Source: Pseudogymnoascus destructans (lineage: Eukaryota; Ascomycota; Leotiomycetes; Thelebolales; Thelebolaceae). Taken from it: a stretch of DNA of 64,000 bases. The position numbers and the translations under genes were made by a program. The notes beneath the pieces are model-generated. The model was not told where the DNA came from. It saw only the letters and a list, made by a program, of their open reading frames with translations, and did no database searches. This document shows, in pieces, positions 1 through 10,267 of the stretch. The stretch covers positions 806,001 to 870,000 of the forward strand of contig NW_020167537.1 of NCBI RefSeq assembly GCF_001641265.1. The letters are read 5' to 3'. Position 1 is the stretch's first letter, and each line of letters opens with the position of its first letter.

Positions 1-1032
1 GCAGCGAGATTGTGTTTGACAGCTGGACGGTGCTTTCGGGAGTGAAGAGATTTTATTGATGCCAACCACAACCACTAAATCTAATAGAATACTCTGTATA
101 GGGCCTTTTGATATCCTATCCTCGCACCGATGTGGGGGGAGCGGCCTCGGTGATGCGGCTGATGCTGGTGCCAAGCACCGAGGTCTCATTCCAACACAAG
201 GGAGAGCTTCTTGCCTGGCGCTGCCGAGCCGGTTGGGAAAAGCCGAACGCGGCGTCAAGGGGATTGGAACTAAGATACCGACCGACGTCCCTCCTATATC
301 CGTTTTCATCGCATCTGAACCGAGTGCACGGCACAAACGCCCATTGACTAGTGCCGCAAGATGAATAACCTGTGTGCTGTACCGTCCTGTATGGGGCTCT
401 TAAGGTGGCGTGTACTACCTACCTACTCGTACACCGTGGAACAGCGAGGTCCTTTGCGGCGTCGAGACGCGAGCCCGTCTTGCCACCAACAAGTGATGTG
501 ATAGATGTCGTATCGGCTAACGGTCCTGCCGCTGTCCTTCTTCTCACCTGCCACATCTGGACCGAGACAGATCATCCCATACTTCCAATCGATAGTACAA
601 CACTAGAGTGTAGCCATCCCATGGTGCCATGGTCTGGCGCTGGTCTCAGTCCCACAAGATACCCACAAGGAGCTCTATCTTCCATCCAACATCCCTTCTG
701 CGATCTGTAGCCCGCCCCGCAACTCATCCCTCCCATCTCCGTACCTAGCAAGGATGCTCCTGTCACTCCAATCCCCCCTGTTCTGCTAGCTATCTCGACT
801 GCAATTCTGGGAATATGGTCTGTCTACCCCCTGTATTGCTCGTGGCCATGGGCGATGACAGACCGGGGTCGAGGTTGGGGTCGCACGACCGCCCTTGCCC
901 ATCGCCAGGAGCTGTCTCAATGCGCATATATTCTTGCCAGTCCCCCCCCCCTCCCTTGATGCATAGAAGCTACAAGTTTCCAGACACGGTTGTTCCACCC
1001 CCACCTACCGTGACCGAGAGACGACGATCATT
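1..1032. other. Upstream region of the OPT transporter, no gene seen
   Basis: Open frames here are short, overlap on both strands and resemble no protein family I know. The last few hundred bases are pyrimidine-rich, as in fungal 5' leaders, and probably contain the promoter of the transporter starting at 1033. No repeat or transposon end was recognised. Confidence 0.5.
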
Positions 1033-3480
1033 ATGGAGAAGGATAAGTCTATCGCCGGCGAGACTCCGGTCTACGTCGACGTGTCGGGGTCCGACAAGGT
1101 CATCGATGAGAAGGCTGAACATGTTAGCCATCACGACGCGTTGGACTCGAAGGCTGCCAACATCAGCGCCTGCCAGGTCGAGCCCATACAGGGCGAGACT
1201 CACTCGTTGAAGGATGAGCTTTTGGCAGATGAGGAGATTGATTTATTCAAGCCCTTCCCCATCGACCCTTCTCACCCTGTCGAGGAACGTATCCTCACCA
1301 TCCGCGCCTTGGTGACCGGCATCGCCCTCGGCGCCCTCGTAAATGCCTCCAACTTATATCTCGGTAGGCGCAAAACCCCTCTTCTCGAGGGATTCACTAA
1401 CAATCGCAGGCCTTAAAACTGGTTTCACCTTCAGCGCAAGCATGTTCGGTGCCATTTTCGGGTACGGTTGTATCAAGTTCCTCTCGCGGACCACAGGTAA
1501 CATGCCTATCCTCGGCGGTTCCTTTGGTCCACAGGAGAACACCATCATCCAGGCCGCTGCTACCGGAGCCGGTGGTATCGCTGGTCTCTTCGTCGCGGCC
1601 CTGCCAGCCATGTACCAGCTTGAGCTGATGAGCAATCTGCCAAGCGAGGATATTGGAAGGATATTCACCATCACCCTGATCTGTTCTTTCTTCGGCCTCT
1701 TCTTCGTGACCCCGCTTCGTCGATTTTTTATCATCCAAGTGGCTAAGGAGCTCAGACTGATCTTCCCTACTGGTAAGATACACCAGCACACCATATTGGT
1801 GCATGACTAATTTTCCCAATTTTCTCAGCGACGGCAACGGCTCTCACCATTAGGTCCATGCACGCCGCAGGCTCTGGTGGTCTCAATGCCGTTAGGAAGC
1901 TGAAGGCTCTGGGGTATACATTCATTGCCGCTGTGATCCACCGTGTCGCATCATACTATGCCATTGGTATCCTCTACGACTGGCACGTGTTTACCTGGTA
2001 AGTCTCCTATCCAGATAACCAAGTAAATTTTGTCTAACATCGCAGGATCTACATCTGGAGCGGCCATAATAACTGGGCAATCAACATCGAAAACTGGGGC
2101 TGGTACATCGAAATCACTCCTGCCTTCATCGGTTCCGGTATGCTCATCGGTCTCAACTCGGCCCTTTCTATGTTCGGCGGTGCATTCCTCGCTTGGGGCG
2201 TAATCGGACCTCTCCTCGTCCACTACGGAGAGTGTATCGGCAAGGCCTACGATCCGGAAGACCCAATCTGGCACGATTACACGTCCTTCAGCTCTCTGAA
2301 AAACCTAGGCAAGGAGGCTCCCTCGCCACGTTACTGGCTCTTATGGCCGGGTGTCATGATCATGGTGTGCGCGTCGCTCGCTGAGCTCTTCATCCAGTAC
2401 AAGGTCATCTGGATCGCCTTCAAGTCCGTATTCCGCCAGTTCAACACTGCCATCGACGAGGCGGCGAGGAAGCGCGGCAAAGTTATCCCTTTCTGCGCTC
2501 GCCATGCTGGTACTATGGACTCATCCGACCTCGTCGAGGACCCATTCCCAGCGGAGCAGCAGGTTAAGGATTGGATGTGGATGCTTGGCCTTACCGTAAC
2601 CCTCGTCGTCTCTTTCATCATCTGCCACTTCCAGTGGCAGATGAACGTCGGCCTCACTATCTTGGCATGCGTCCTCGGTTTCATATTTGCCTTCCTCTGT
2701 ATCCAGATCGGCGCCGTCACTGATACCACACCCCTCACCGCCGCCTCCAAAGCCTCTCAGCTCGTCTTTGGTGGTGCCACTTCCGGCCACGGTTACTCCA
2801 TCAAGGATGCACAGCGTCTCAATCTCATTGCTGGAGGTATCGCCTCCGGCGCTGCCGACGTGGCCACCAACCTCACTGCGGATTTCCGTACTGGTTTCCT
2901 CCTCCGCACCCCGCCTCTGAAACAATGGATCGCCCAGGCCATCGGCACCATGGTCTCCGTTTTCCTCGCCCCTGGGATGTTCGTCCTCTTCACCTCCGCC
3001 TACCCCTGCATCATCCACCCCGCCAACTATGACCATTGTCCCTTCCAGGCTCCGTCCGTGGCTTCTTGGGCCGCTGTCGCCCAGGCCGTCACTGACCCCA
3101 GCATCGGCATCCCCATCAAGGCCGGCATCTTCGCCTGCGTCATGGGCGCCGTGTCTGTCATCCAGGTCATCTTCCGCCACTACTACCTCGTCGGCGAGCG
3201 TGAGAAGTACCGCGCCTATCTTCCCAACTGGGGTGCCATCGCGCTCTCCTTCGTGTTGCCCGTTCCCGTCTTCACCAATGCAGCGCTCCTTGGTGCCATC
3301 ATTGCCGCTGTCTGGCGCAAGTACCGCTATGCCAACTGGGATATCTACGGATATGCTGTTGCGGCTGGTATGATTGCTGGGGAGGGTATGGGTGGTGTCA
3401 TTGGTGCCGCACTGCAGCTCGGGGGAGTTTCGGGAGATGTGTACGGCACTAACCTTGGGTGCCCTATGCTCCAGTGTTAG
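1033..3480 (+). CDS. OPT-superfamily oligopeptide/metal-chelate transporter (YSL-like clade)
   Basis: Predicted multi-pass proton-coupled membrane transporter of the oligopeptide transporter superfamily; substrates in the YSL-like clade include peptides and metal chelates, and the substrate here is unknown. Four exons: 1033-1363, 1410-1772, 1829-1997 and 2046-3480. The three introns (46, 56 and 48 nt) all have GT-AG ends, and the joined frame encodes 765 residues, normal for the family. A charged N-terminal tail of about 80 residues precedes the first membrane segment. Family signatures are NLYLGLKTGFTFSASMFG around residue 107, FPTATATALTIRSMHA around 230, and TPLTAASKASQLVFGG and ADFRTGF in the long last exon, which has many hydrophobic segments. 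ATG 1033 is the first start in this frame and gives the usual acidic tail. No breaks are seen. Family placement is firm; substrate and membrane are not. Confidence 0.93.
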
Positions 3481-3857
3481 TTGAGGTTGGGGATGTATGT
3501 AGGAGCGGCGGGGCTATATACTGGGCTCAGTGGGTTCTGTAGAGCACTACTTGACTGACTGGTGCTGTTGAACGGCCGTTAATGACACTAGGTTGATGAA
3601 ACTCCATGTGTTTTTCGTGATTCTTGTGAAACTGCTTCTACGATACCTCTTTCCAAGCGTGATACCCTTCATCTCCCACGACCTCAACTCCAACAGTATA
3701 TTAGTCCCGTATCCCCCACCAACTCCATAAACTCGCCGTACTTGTAAACTGGCTGTAGATGAGGTCGCGTCAACCTTTTAAGGTTCTGATAGGCGCTGAG
3801 TGACCCACCACGGGACTCCGGGGGGGTGGCGCTCTGTAATTCACCAGAAAGCGAACA
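3481..3857. other. 3' flank of the transporter gene, no gene seen
   Basis: No supported coding sequence. It should hold the transporter's 3' UTR and polyadenylation signals. It ends where a decayed pogo-type transposon begins. Confidence 0.5.
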
Positions 3858-3859
3858 GT

Positions 3860-4420
3860 ACAGTAGAGGCTCGATAAGACGATATTCAATTAGACGATAT
3901 ATTCGATAGTGCGATATTTTATCGGAACCGATTGATTTTATAACTGTAATATATGATATTTTTGAAGCCTTTGATACTCAATATGCCACGAAAACAACGA
4001 ATCCACATACACTAGCGACAAGCCCTACGTGCGTGGGCCTTTAAACAAACTCCTCGACCTTCTCAAAAAGCCTGTATTACATGTTTCTATGATAATTACA
4101 GCCAACGAATAGGACAGTCCACTATCTCTGAGTCTCTCTCGGCTCATTTTGAGTCTATCGATAACTCTGAGAGCCCTAGACAGTTAGCGCGCATACGAAC
4201 CGGAAACTAGCCAGATCTTGAGGCAGTTCTATTCAATTAGCAACTCTAAATCGAAGAACAGGGTAACAAGTGGAGAACTCCTACAGCAGAAGGCTCAACA
4301 AATCTAGCGTTAATTGCTTTAATATTCACAACGTCCTTCCCTGAGTTCAGTGTCGGCTAGCTTCAAAATTCAAACGGCGACATCATATTTAGGATTACCG
4401 TTAACACAGAGAGCTTAGCT
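3860..4420 (+). pseudogene. Decayed pogo/Tigger-type transposase, N-terminal part, with its left end
   Basis: From 3866 there is a run of GATAAGACGATATT-like repeats typical of terminal repeats of fungal pogo elements. From about 3984 the plus strand reads MPRKQRIHIH and then, through stops, a CENP-B/psq-type DNA-binding region (an RQALRAW...YDNYSQRIGQSTISESL pattern followed by an LEAVLF..IEEQGNK stretch). This is the N-terminal DNA-binding half of a Tc1/mariner-superfamily pogo transposase. The DDE catalytic part is missing and several stops interrupt the frame, so it is a dead 5' fragment. The right limit is approximate because similarity fades. Confidence 0.65.
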
Positions 4421-4579
4421 CGTTCAGCAAGCAGTGGAAATGGGAGAGATCTGTGGGAGGCCTGACAACAGACTGTATGAATGCAATAGTCCCCGAGGAC
4501 CCGAGCCAAGACATCTCTATCACCTTGTCCGTTGGCCTCAAGATGGGTCTTGACTTGATCCGCAAATTCAAACTAACGC

Positions 4580-4810
4580 CTACATGAACTTCATGTATCC
4601 CCCTATCACGCGAACCACATCTCCAGCAGGGACGGTACCTTCGCCGAGTATATTAACGTCGTGATGTTCATAGTGTGGTGGATTCTCTGGTGTATCAGGA
4701 TGGTATACTCGGATCGATTGACCTCTGCAAATTATTTTCCTCTCATTGTCTACTGCAGGAAACAGTTCAAAGCCTATTTTTTCTTGACCTGCAAACACGT
4801 CCTCGGGCAT
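4580..4810 (-). CDS. Short unidentified ORF (76 codons)
   Basis: An open frame starting with ATG and ending in a stop. The product is acidic and Pro/Gly-containing, with no membrane segment, signal peptide or motif that I recognise. It may be a remnant of a larger gene, because the composition looks protein-like rather than random, but there is no independent support for expression. Low confidence that it is a real gene. Confidence 0.2.
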   Translation of the reverse strand: MPEDVFAGQEKIGFELFPAVDNERKIICRGQSIRVYHPDTPENPPHYEHHDVNILGEGTVPAGDVVRVIGGYMKFM

Positions 4811-5277
4811 AATTATGACTTGTGATGTGCTATGAAATGGCCTGATGCCACGAACGATCTAGATTACTTGGGCTCGTCCGGTGGTGGGGCTCAATGCCAT
4901 GTGATTTGCTCAGCAAAAGTTAGGCTCCAGTGCTTTCGGGTTGCGAGGTTCAACACTGGCCATGGGCCCATTTGCCATTAGGATAACCTAATTGCTCCAT
5001 AAATCTCCAGATATCGCGATGTCTAATCAAGCCAGCCTTTGCTCTTCGCGAGAGTCTGGTCGCCTCACTAGTTCCATAGGTTTGTAGACCAGTTGTGGGC
5101 TGAACTTACGTTCCCACACAAATTTCCACGCCAAGGAAATTGGGCGGTTAATCCCAATGTCGGCATTGTGGTTTCTCCCGCATGCCGGGGTTTGCCAGTA
5201 TCCAGGGTTAGCACAAATAATCATAATAATCATGACTATTCGAATAGTCAAATATTACATAAGCATGATTATGATTA
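4811..5277. other. Non-coding stretch with a perfect 16-bp palindrome
   Basis: No gene is seen. Close to the transposon cluster that follows, a perfect 16-bp palindrome GACTATTCGAATAGTC lies at 5234-5249 in AT-rich DNA. The TA at 5276-5277 is the left target duplication of the MITE starting at 5278. Confidence 0.45.
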
Positions 5278-5673
5278 ACGTACATGTATAACGAACCGGC
5301 CAAACAAGCGAACCGGCCAATCCATTTTACACCTTAAATCACGAATTTCATAACTTAATATCTCAACAACCCTTTAATAATAAGTTATAAAAATATGTAC
5401 TTAGCCTTTTATAAGCATTTAAAGTACTCTATTTGATTTTTAAAGCAATTAGTATTGTAGTTATTAAGATACTAAGAATTAGGTCAAAAGTGGGGGCTAA
5501 AACTCAATATCTTAATAACTACAATACTAATTGCTTTAAAAATCAAATAGAGTACTTTAAATGCTTATAAAAGGCTAAGTACATATTTTTATAACTTATT
5601 ATTAAAGGGTTGTTGAGATATTAAGTTATGAAATTTGTGATTTAAGCTGTAAAATGGATTGGCCGGTTCGTTA

Positions 5674-7513
5674 ACGTATTTCACAAGCGAGTTGGCCACC
5701 CAAGCAAGTTGGCCACCAAAACACCAAAATTGACTATTACTGCCTACTACTACACCACCACCCTACATAATGACCCTTATTCGATCGTAATTGAATCCTT
5801 GTGCCTCGTACATGTACGGGAGTTATGGCCCATAATACCACATATGCCACAGCGCTTCTGTCGGCCTGTAGAACCCACCTGCCGACAATGCTCACTTGCC
5901 ACCTCCGTACGGACTTGAGCTTCTACCTCAGCACTCTGAAGCATATCCTCTCCCTCTCGTACGGAGAGACTGCCCCCTTGCATTATACGCCTCTTGCGCT
6001 TCCTTTCCCTCCTCTTTTTCTGTTCATTTGCCGCTTGTAGAGCCTTAACTTCTGCCTTAAGTAGAACAGCAGAATGCATCATCATTTCCGCCCCTTTAAC
6101 AAGGCAGCTAACAGCATCATTAATTGAGGTAGGAGAGCTATTCTGATGTCGTACGATGCGGTTCTTAATGTGCTCTGTTTGAAAGTTAAGCTCCCTTATA
6201 GTTTGAGGAGTCTTTGAAGTCCAATTGTCACTCTCAACTATAGGAGGTGTTGGAGTCCTTAAGCGTAGATTTAAGTGAGAGAGGACACTCTGTGGCTCGT
6301 ACGGAACTAGTCCTGTAGCTCGGAATCCGCTCTTGATGTTCTGCTCTGTAAACGTAGCTTTGAATGCTTCTTTGAATGCAGAGAGGAACTCAAGCTTTGT
6401 GATGTGGTTTAGCCGGTTCCGTACGAAGGTTTCAATCTGCTTTCCGTACGAAAGCTTTAGTGGCGCAAAGCAGCTCACATCAAGAGGCTGAAGAATGTGT
6501 GATGAGTGTGGTGGCATACAGAGGGTAATTATCTTCCGTTCTGTGCAGTAGTGTTGAAATTGAGCAGAGATGTGGCTCTCATGTCCATCAAGAATAAGAA
6601 GGCGATAGGTTCCGACCGTACGAGCATTTGTATGTCGATTGAAGTGTTGAATCCACTCATACCCAATTGAATTTGAAGTCCACCCATTCTCACTAAGCGT
6701 AATCACCCAATTGTCTGGTAATCCTGAGTCTTCGTACCAAGCTGAGAGGTGATTCTGCGCCTTGAAAATAATGAACGGCGGGAGTGCCCATCCGTACGAA
6801 TTAACACCTTGGATAATTGACACCCACTCTCTATTCCCTGGCTGTATAGTCTTCGGACGGCTCTTTGCTTCTGAGCTTGTGACTACCTTTGCAGTAGCAA
6901 TAACTCCCATTGCGAAACCTGCTTCATCAAAGTTGTAGATGTCCTGCTCTAAGATGCCATATTTTGCGACTGTGTTTCGTACGAGGGTGAACCACCCTTC
7001 AATTATCTTTGGATCTTCGCATTTTGCTCGTTTGTAATCGTACTTCCGACTAAACTTTGCTTTAAGTTCCGTACGACGCGTTATGAAGTTACTAGTCCAG
7101 TTCTTCCCAGTAGGGCTCTCACCTCGTTCGGAGAGTAGTAGGTCTGCCATTTCTTGCACAGCTTGCGGCCGGGGCGGAAATCCACGCGAATCTAGGTCGA
7201 GAATATACTGAACAAGAGCTGACTCTTCGTACGAAGTTAGGTTTTGTGATTTTGGGGTAGAATCACGTCGGGAGGTCATTCCATTCATTCTGTTGGTAAG
7301 GGTACTACGTGACACGTCGTATGATAATGCAGCAGCTCGGACACTCTTAAATTGACGTTCCTTTAGTGCCTGAATAGCTAATAGTATTCTACCCTCTTGA
7401 TTTGAGGATTGGGCTTGTGTTGGTTGTGGCATAGTTGACTGTAGTCAAGTTGACGCGTTTTGGTGTTTTGGTGGCCAACTTGCTTGGGTGGCCAACTCGC
7501 TTGTGAAATACGT
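5674..7513 (-). mobile_element. Transposon E, complete pogo/Fot-like DNA transposon
   Basis: A 1840-bp element with about 56-bp perfect terminal inverted repeats (5674-5729 and 7458-7513) beginning ACGTATTTCACAAGCGAG, and a TA target duplication at 5672-5673 and 7514-7515. The ends contain the motif AAGC(G/A)AGTTGGCCACC twice in direct orientation, probably transposase-binding sites. It carries one intact transposase gene on the minus strand. The perfect ends, intact gene and clean duplication suggest recent or present activity. It lies inside the right terminal repeat of a MITE. Confidence 0.92.
5777..7432 (-). CDS. Pogo/Fot-type DDE transposase with C-terminal zinc knuckle (transposon E)
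   Basis: A transposase expected to bind the element's terminal repeats and cut and insert at TA. The 551 residues are uninterrupted. An N-terminal psq-type helix-turn-helix (about 14-60, ILLAIQALKER...SRSTL) is followed by a CENP-B-like second DNA-binding domain (about 75-135, ending RKYDYKRAK). The DDE catalytic core has IYNFDEAGF near 165, LLILDGHESH near 275 and HSSHILQPLDVSCF near 310. A basic segment (KKRRERKRKRR) precedes a CCHC zinc knuckle CGICGIMGHNSRTC near the C terminus. All three catalytic acidic residues are present. The gene contains eleven CGTACG palindromes in all three codon frames, which is unusual. Length and domain order match an intact member of the family. Confidence 0.95.
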   Translation of the reverse strand: MPQPTQAQSSNQEGRILLAIQALKERQFKSVRAAALSYDVSRSTLTNRMNGMTSRRDSTPKSQNLTSYEESALVQYILDLDSRGFPPRPQAVQEMADLLLSERGESPTGKNWTSNFITRRTELKAKFSRKYDYKRAKCEDPKIIEGWFTLVRNTVAKYGILEQDIYNFDEAGFAMGVIATAKVVTSSEAKSRPKTIQPGNREWVSIIQGVNSYGWALPPFIIFKAQNHLSAWYEDSGLPDNWVITLSENGWTSNSIGYEWIQHFNRHTNARTVGTYRLLILDGHESHISAQFQHYCTERKIITLCMPPHSSHILQPLDVSCFAPLKLSYGKQIETFVRNRLNHITKLEFLSAFKEAFKATFTEQNIKSGFRATGLVPYEPQSVLSHLNLRLRTPTPPIVESDNWTSKTPQTIRELNFQTEHIKNRIVRHQNSSPTSINDAVSCLVKGAEMMMHSAVLLKAEVKALQAANEQKKRRERKRKRRIMQGGSLSVREGEDMLQSAEVEAQVRTEVASEHCRQVGSTGRQKRCGICGIMGHNSRTCTRHKDSITIE

Positions 7514-7537
7514 TATACATGTACGTTATGAGTTTTT

Positions 7538-7563
7538 GATAATCATGAATATTCATGATTATC
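7538..7563. repeat. Perfect 26-bp palindrome next to the MITE end
   Basis: GATAATCATGAAT followed by its exact reverse complement, with no loop, 10 bp outside the right target duplication of the MITE. It is too short to be a transposon. It may be part of a preferred palindromic target or a cruciform-forming site. Confidence 0.8.
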
Positions 7564-7659
7564 ACATGATAGAATCACGTGGCCTAAGTAATTATCTAGT
7601 ATAGTAGAAAAGGAAACCAAATATATATTAATCTATCTAAATACTTCTTAAAGTATTAA

Positions 7660-8750
7660 TTTAGCTATAAATTCCTCTTCTAGATCCTCTTCTTCTTCCT
7701 TTATAAAATCCCAACTCTTTAAACAAGCTATTACTCTAAAAATGTCTTTAGAAAGCCTATTTCTAATCTTTGAAATAATAAGGCTACCTATACTAAAAAA
7801 GCTCTCTATAGGAGCACTAGTAGCAGGGATTTGTAAATAGCGCCTAGCTATAGTAGCTAGAATTGGAAATCGAGATTGATTGATTTTTCAATAGTCTAAA
7901 GGATTAATCTATATAATATTAGTAAGTTAATTATTAAAGAGGGTTAATAGCTTACCTTATAATGAGAAATAGGTTCTTGGAAATAGATAGAAGTTTCTGT
8001 TTCAAAGTCATCTTCTATAGTTTGAGAATATAATGATCTTTCAAAGTCATCTAATAGATTATCTTCTTCATTCTCTTGTTGCTGTTGTTATTGTAGTTGT
8101 TGTTGTGTTAGAGGTAATTCATTATTAAATTCCTCCCTTAATACTTTATTAACATATTAGTATATAATTTAAAAATATAATATATAAATATACCTTTGAT
8201 ATACTTCTTCTACAGCTTCTATAGCTTTATACTCATCTTGTTGTGTATAATGTAGCTTACTTAGCCCTATTTTCTTTAAACGAGGGTCTAGTAGTAAAGC
8301 TATAAATAAAGGTTTATTCTTCTCTTCATAATGATTAGGAGAGTAGTATTTCTTTAATTTAGCAGTCCTTTCTTAATAGCAATATCTATTTTAGAACCCT
8401 ATATTAATATTAGTATAAAGTTAGATAGAAAAGGGGTATAAGACTTACTGTTGCTATTTTATCTTCTATAGAAGATAAATTTTGAAATATTTGCCTTATT
8501 AAAGGTAAGAAGTGATATAAAGTAGGGTATTCTTTCCCTTGTAATTTTTTAGTTGCTTTAATAAAGACTTCAAATATTTCTTTATAAGTCTCTAAAACTA
8601 AGCAGTCTTCTTCTTTTAACCTAATGCTTTCTTTATCTTCAAATACCTTAGCTTTAGATGTTGCAATAACAATCTCTATAGGTTATTTAAGATTTAAAAA
8701 GTTATTAAGCATATAATAAGTAGAAGACCACCTAGTAGCATTATCTATAA
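7660..8750 (-). pseudogene. AT-rich remnant of an hAT transposase, C-terminal half
   Basis: Reading the minus strand, the high-coordinate end gives IDNATRWSSTYYMLNNFLNLK, a conserved hAT block. The low-coordinate end gives ILATIARRYLQIPATSAPIE...ISKIRNRLSKD, the hAT dimerisation domain. Between them are stops and AT-rich insertions. The strong AT bias compared with neighbouring transposons fits heavy RIP-like mutation. The N-terminal part is absent: at about 8750 the sequence runs directly into a Gypsy gag fragment. A second, different hAT copy with normal base composition starts at 10268, so these are two relics and not one element split in two, because both contain the STYYML block. Confidence 0.8.
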
Positions 8751-8756
8751 ATGTTA

Positions 8757-9610
8757 GTATTTTCTCGGACCATAGTGTGGTAGTCTCCCTTCCATTGACT
8801 TTTGATAACCGCTACGCGGCTACGGAATTGAGGGGTCAACTTGTTCCACATGTACCGAAACCATTCCGACTCTGTGACCTGTCCCGTAATAGCTGCACTT
8901 TGGAAGCGAGCTTTGAACTCTGAGAAAGTCTCGTTGGTATGTCCTTTCTCTCCCATTTGGAGGTCGTCGAAGAGGTTCCGGGCCTGTTCCGTTTCGTTGC
9001 CAGTGAGGTAATATGAACCCAACAGGTCCATCATCTCGTCGGCACTCCGAAACCCATGTGTCGCGGATAGGTATTGGGGTTCGAGGTATTTCTTTGCCAG
9101 GCCAGTCGTAGTCCCCCATATCAACGCTCTTCTCGAGACGTCGGTAGGGTAGTGATCCTCATTGACTACGAGGCGGTCCCGAATGGACGCGCTCCATTGC
9201 ATAAAGGTATGTTCTATCCCATCGCTGAGCGGCGTAATCTTCTCAGAGATGGTGGATTTCTTGTAGCGATTCGGAGGGTCTTCGGAATACATCCTCGGAA
9301 TCGATGGAGAACGAGTGTTTCGAAGAGGCGGCAACTGAACTGTCTCGGGGGTGTTTCGCATAGGGGAAGTTCGTCGCTCCTCAACTTCGACGGTGTCCAC
9401 CTGTGGCGTGGACGGTATTCTGGTCTGGGTTGCCGCTAGGTTGGCTATCATTTCCTTGATCTCTTGCATCTGGATCTCGAGGTTTGCCATTCGATCCGGT
9501 ATGTCATCGGTGGGTGCAGCGGTCGTAGCTGCAGCGGTGGTTTGTCTCGTTGACATTCGTGACGGTTGACCATCATTGTCTTGGGGGATGTTTGAGGTCA
9601 TTTTCCTCAT
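8757..9610 (-). pseudogene. gag: Truncated gag of a Ty3/Gypsy retrotransposon (family W)
   Basis: A structural protein of an LTR retrotransposon. ATG 9610 is the first ATG in the open frame. A Thr/Pro-rich, coiled-coil-prone N-terminal part (DRMANLEIQMQEIKEMIANL) is followed by a retrotransposon-gag domain containing the pattern F..L.MGEKGHTNETFSEFKARF and WNKLTPQFRSRV. The frame is cut at about 8757, where it meets hAT sequence, so the zinc knuckle and all of pol are lost. It lies just inside the LTR at 9967-10267, in the order expected for LTR, leader and gag on the minus strand. Confidence 0.8.
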
Positions 9611-9951
9611 ATTGGTTCGGGAGTGTATCGGTGTCGATACGAAAGAGTTTGACTTCCGGTAGCTCGTAGCTATCAACACTCTTGTTCACAATTGCCTCTG
9701 TGCTTGAGGGGGTTCTTAAGGATCTCGTATCCTATTCGGCGCCAACGCGTCGGCGACTTTACCAGCTTGCTCTGCAGGATCAAACCCTGATCCACTGGTT
9801 GTCCGTGAGTTCTCTGGGGTCACGGCTATTTGAAGTCGTCAGGTCTCTACTTCGAAATGTCACTGAGTCGCGGTCGGTGGTGTTTCGACAGTTCTCCTGA
9901 GTCGTTCCGTTGTGGGATATTATTTAAGTACGGCCGTCCCCGGCAGGCGTG

Positions 9952-9964
9952 ATCTTTTTTGTAT
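9952..9964 (-). promoter_or_regulatory. Primer-binding site of family W, complementary to its own LTR
   Basis: Two bases inside the LTR, the sense strand reads ATACAAAAAAGAT. Its complement ATCTTTTTTGTAT is found in the sense strand of the same LTR (10062-10074), about 36 nt downstream of a TATTTTAA box (10103-10110), where transcription would start. This 13-nt match is the layout of Tf1-type self-priming, in which the RNA 5' end replaces a tRNA primer. No tRNA complement was recognised, but I could not search systematically. Confidence 0.65.
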
Positions 9965-9966
9965 AA

Positions 9967-10267
9967 TGTAAGGACACAGGGAATACGGCTCTCCGTAGGT
10001 GCATATGGGAGTGCGAGTCGGAGGTGATGCTGTATTCTATCCTATAGGTCTACTACGAAGGATACAAAAAAGATGAAGGTGTCACCCTGTATGGCTGTTC
10101 CCTTAAAATACCCGAAACCGCTCCGACTCAGCTAGCTCCCTGTTTGCCTAAGGCTTCCTTACGTTATGTGCCTAAGGCTGTCAGTCGCGACTGACCCGTA
10201 ACGGCCCCGAGTCTCGATGGCGCCACGTGACGGCCGTAACTACCCCGAGTAAGGAGGCATCCTTACA
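9967..10267 (-). mobile_element. LTR of family W (5' LTR of the truncated Gypsy)
   Basis: A 301-bp long terminal repeat bounded by TGTAAGGA and its reverse complement TCCTTACA. A second copy occurs as a solo LTR at 59889-60201. On the minus strand it contains a TATA-like box (10103-10110) and the sequence pairing with the primer-binding site. Its outer side abuts a second hAT remnant. The other LTR of this element is missing, consistent with the deletion at about 8757. Confidence 0.85.

Larger units (their letters stand above)
5278..7526. mobile_element. Foldback MITE split by transposon E
   Basis: A non-autonomous element flanked by TA (5276-5277 and 7527-7528). Its left end starts ACGTACATGTATAACGAACC; the reverse complement of this end continues into the body up to 5671 and resumes after the inserted transposon at 7516-7526. 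The body is a foldback: the arm at 5291-5471 is repeated almost exactly in reverse at 5503-5671, with a loop of about 30 nt. Subterminally the motif CGAACCGGCC occurs twice. There is no coding capacity, so movement would depend on a transposase encoded elsewhere. Transposon E sits in the TA of its right terminal repeat. Confidence 0.85.

Noticed and set aside
116..1203. Several overlapping frames of 60-130 codons upstream of the transporter on both strands
   Set aside because: No family similarity, mutually overlapping, and located where the transporter promoter and leader must be.
5291..5671. The foldback arms as a complete MITE with its own TA duplication at 5289-5290 and 5672-5673
   Set aside because: The outer ACGTACATGTATA sequence recurs as the true end in other elements, and the right end resumes after transposon E, so the MITE is 5278-7526 with E inside.
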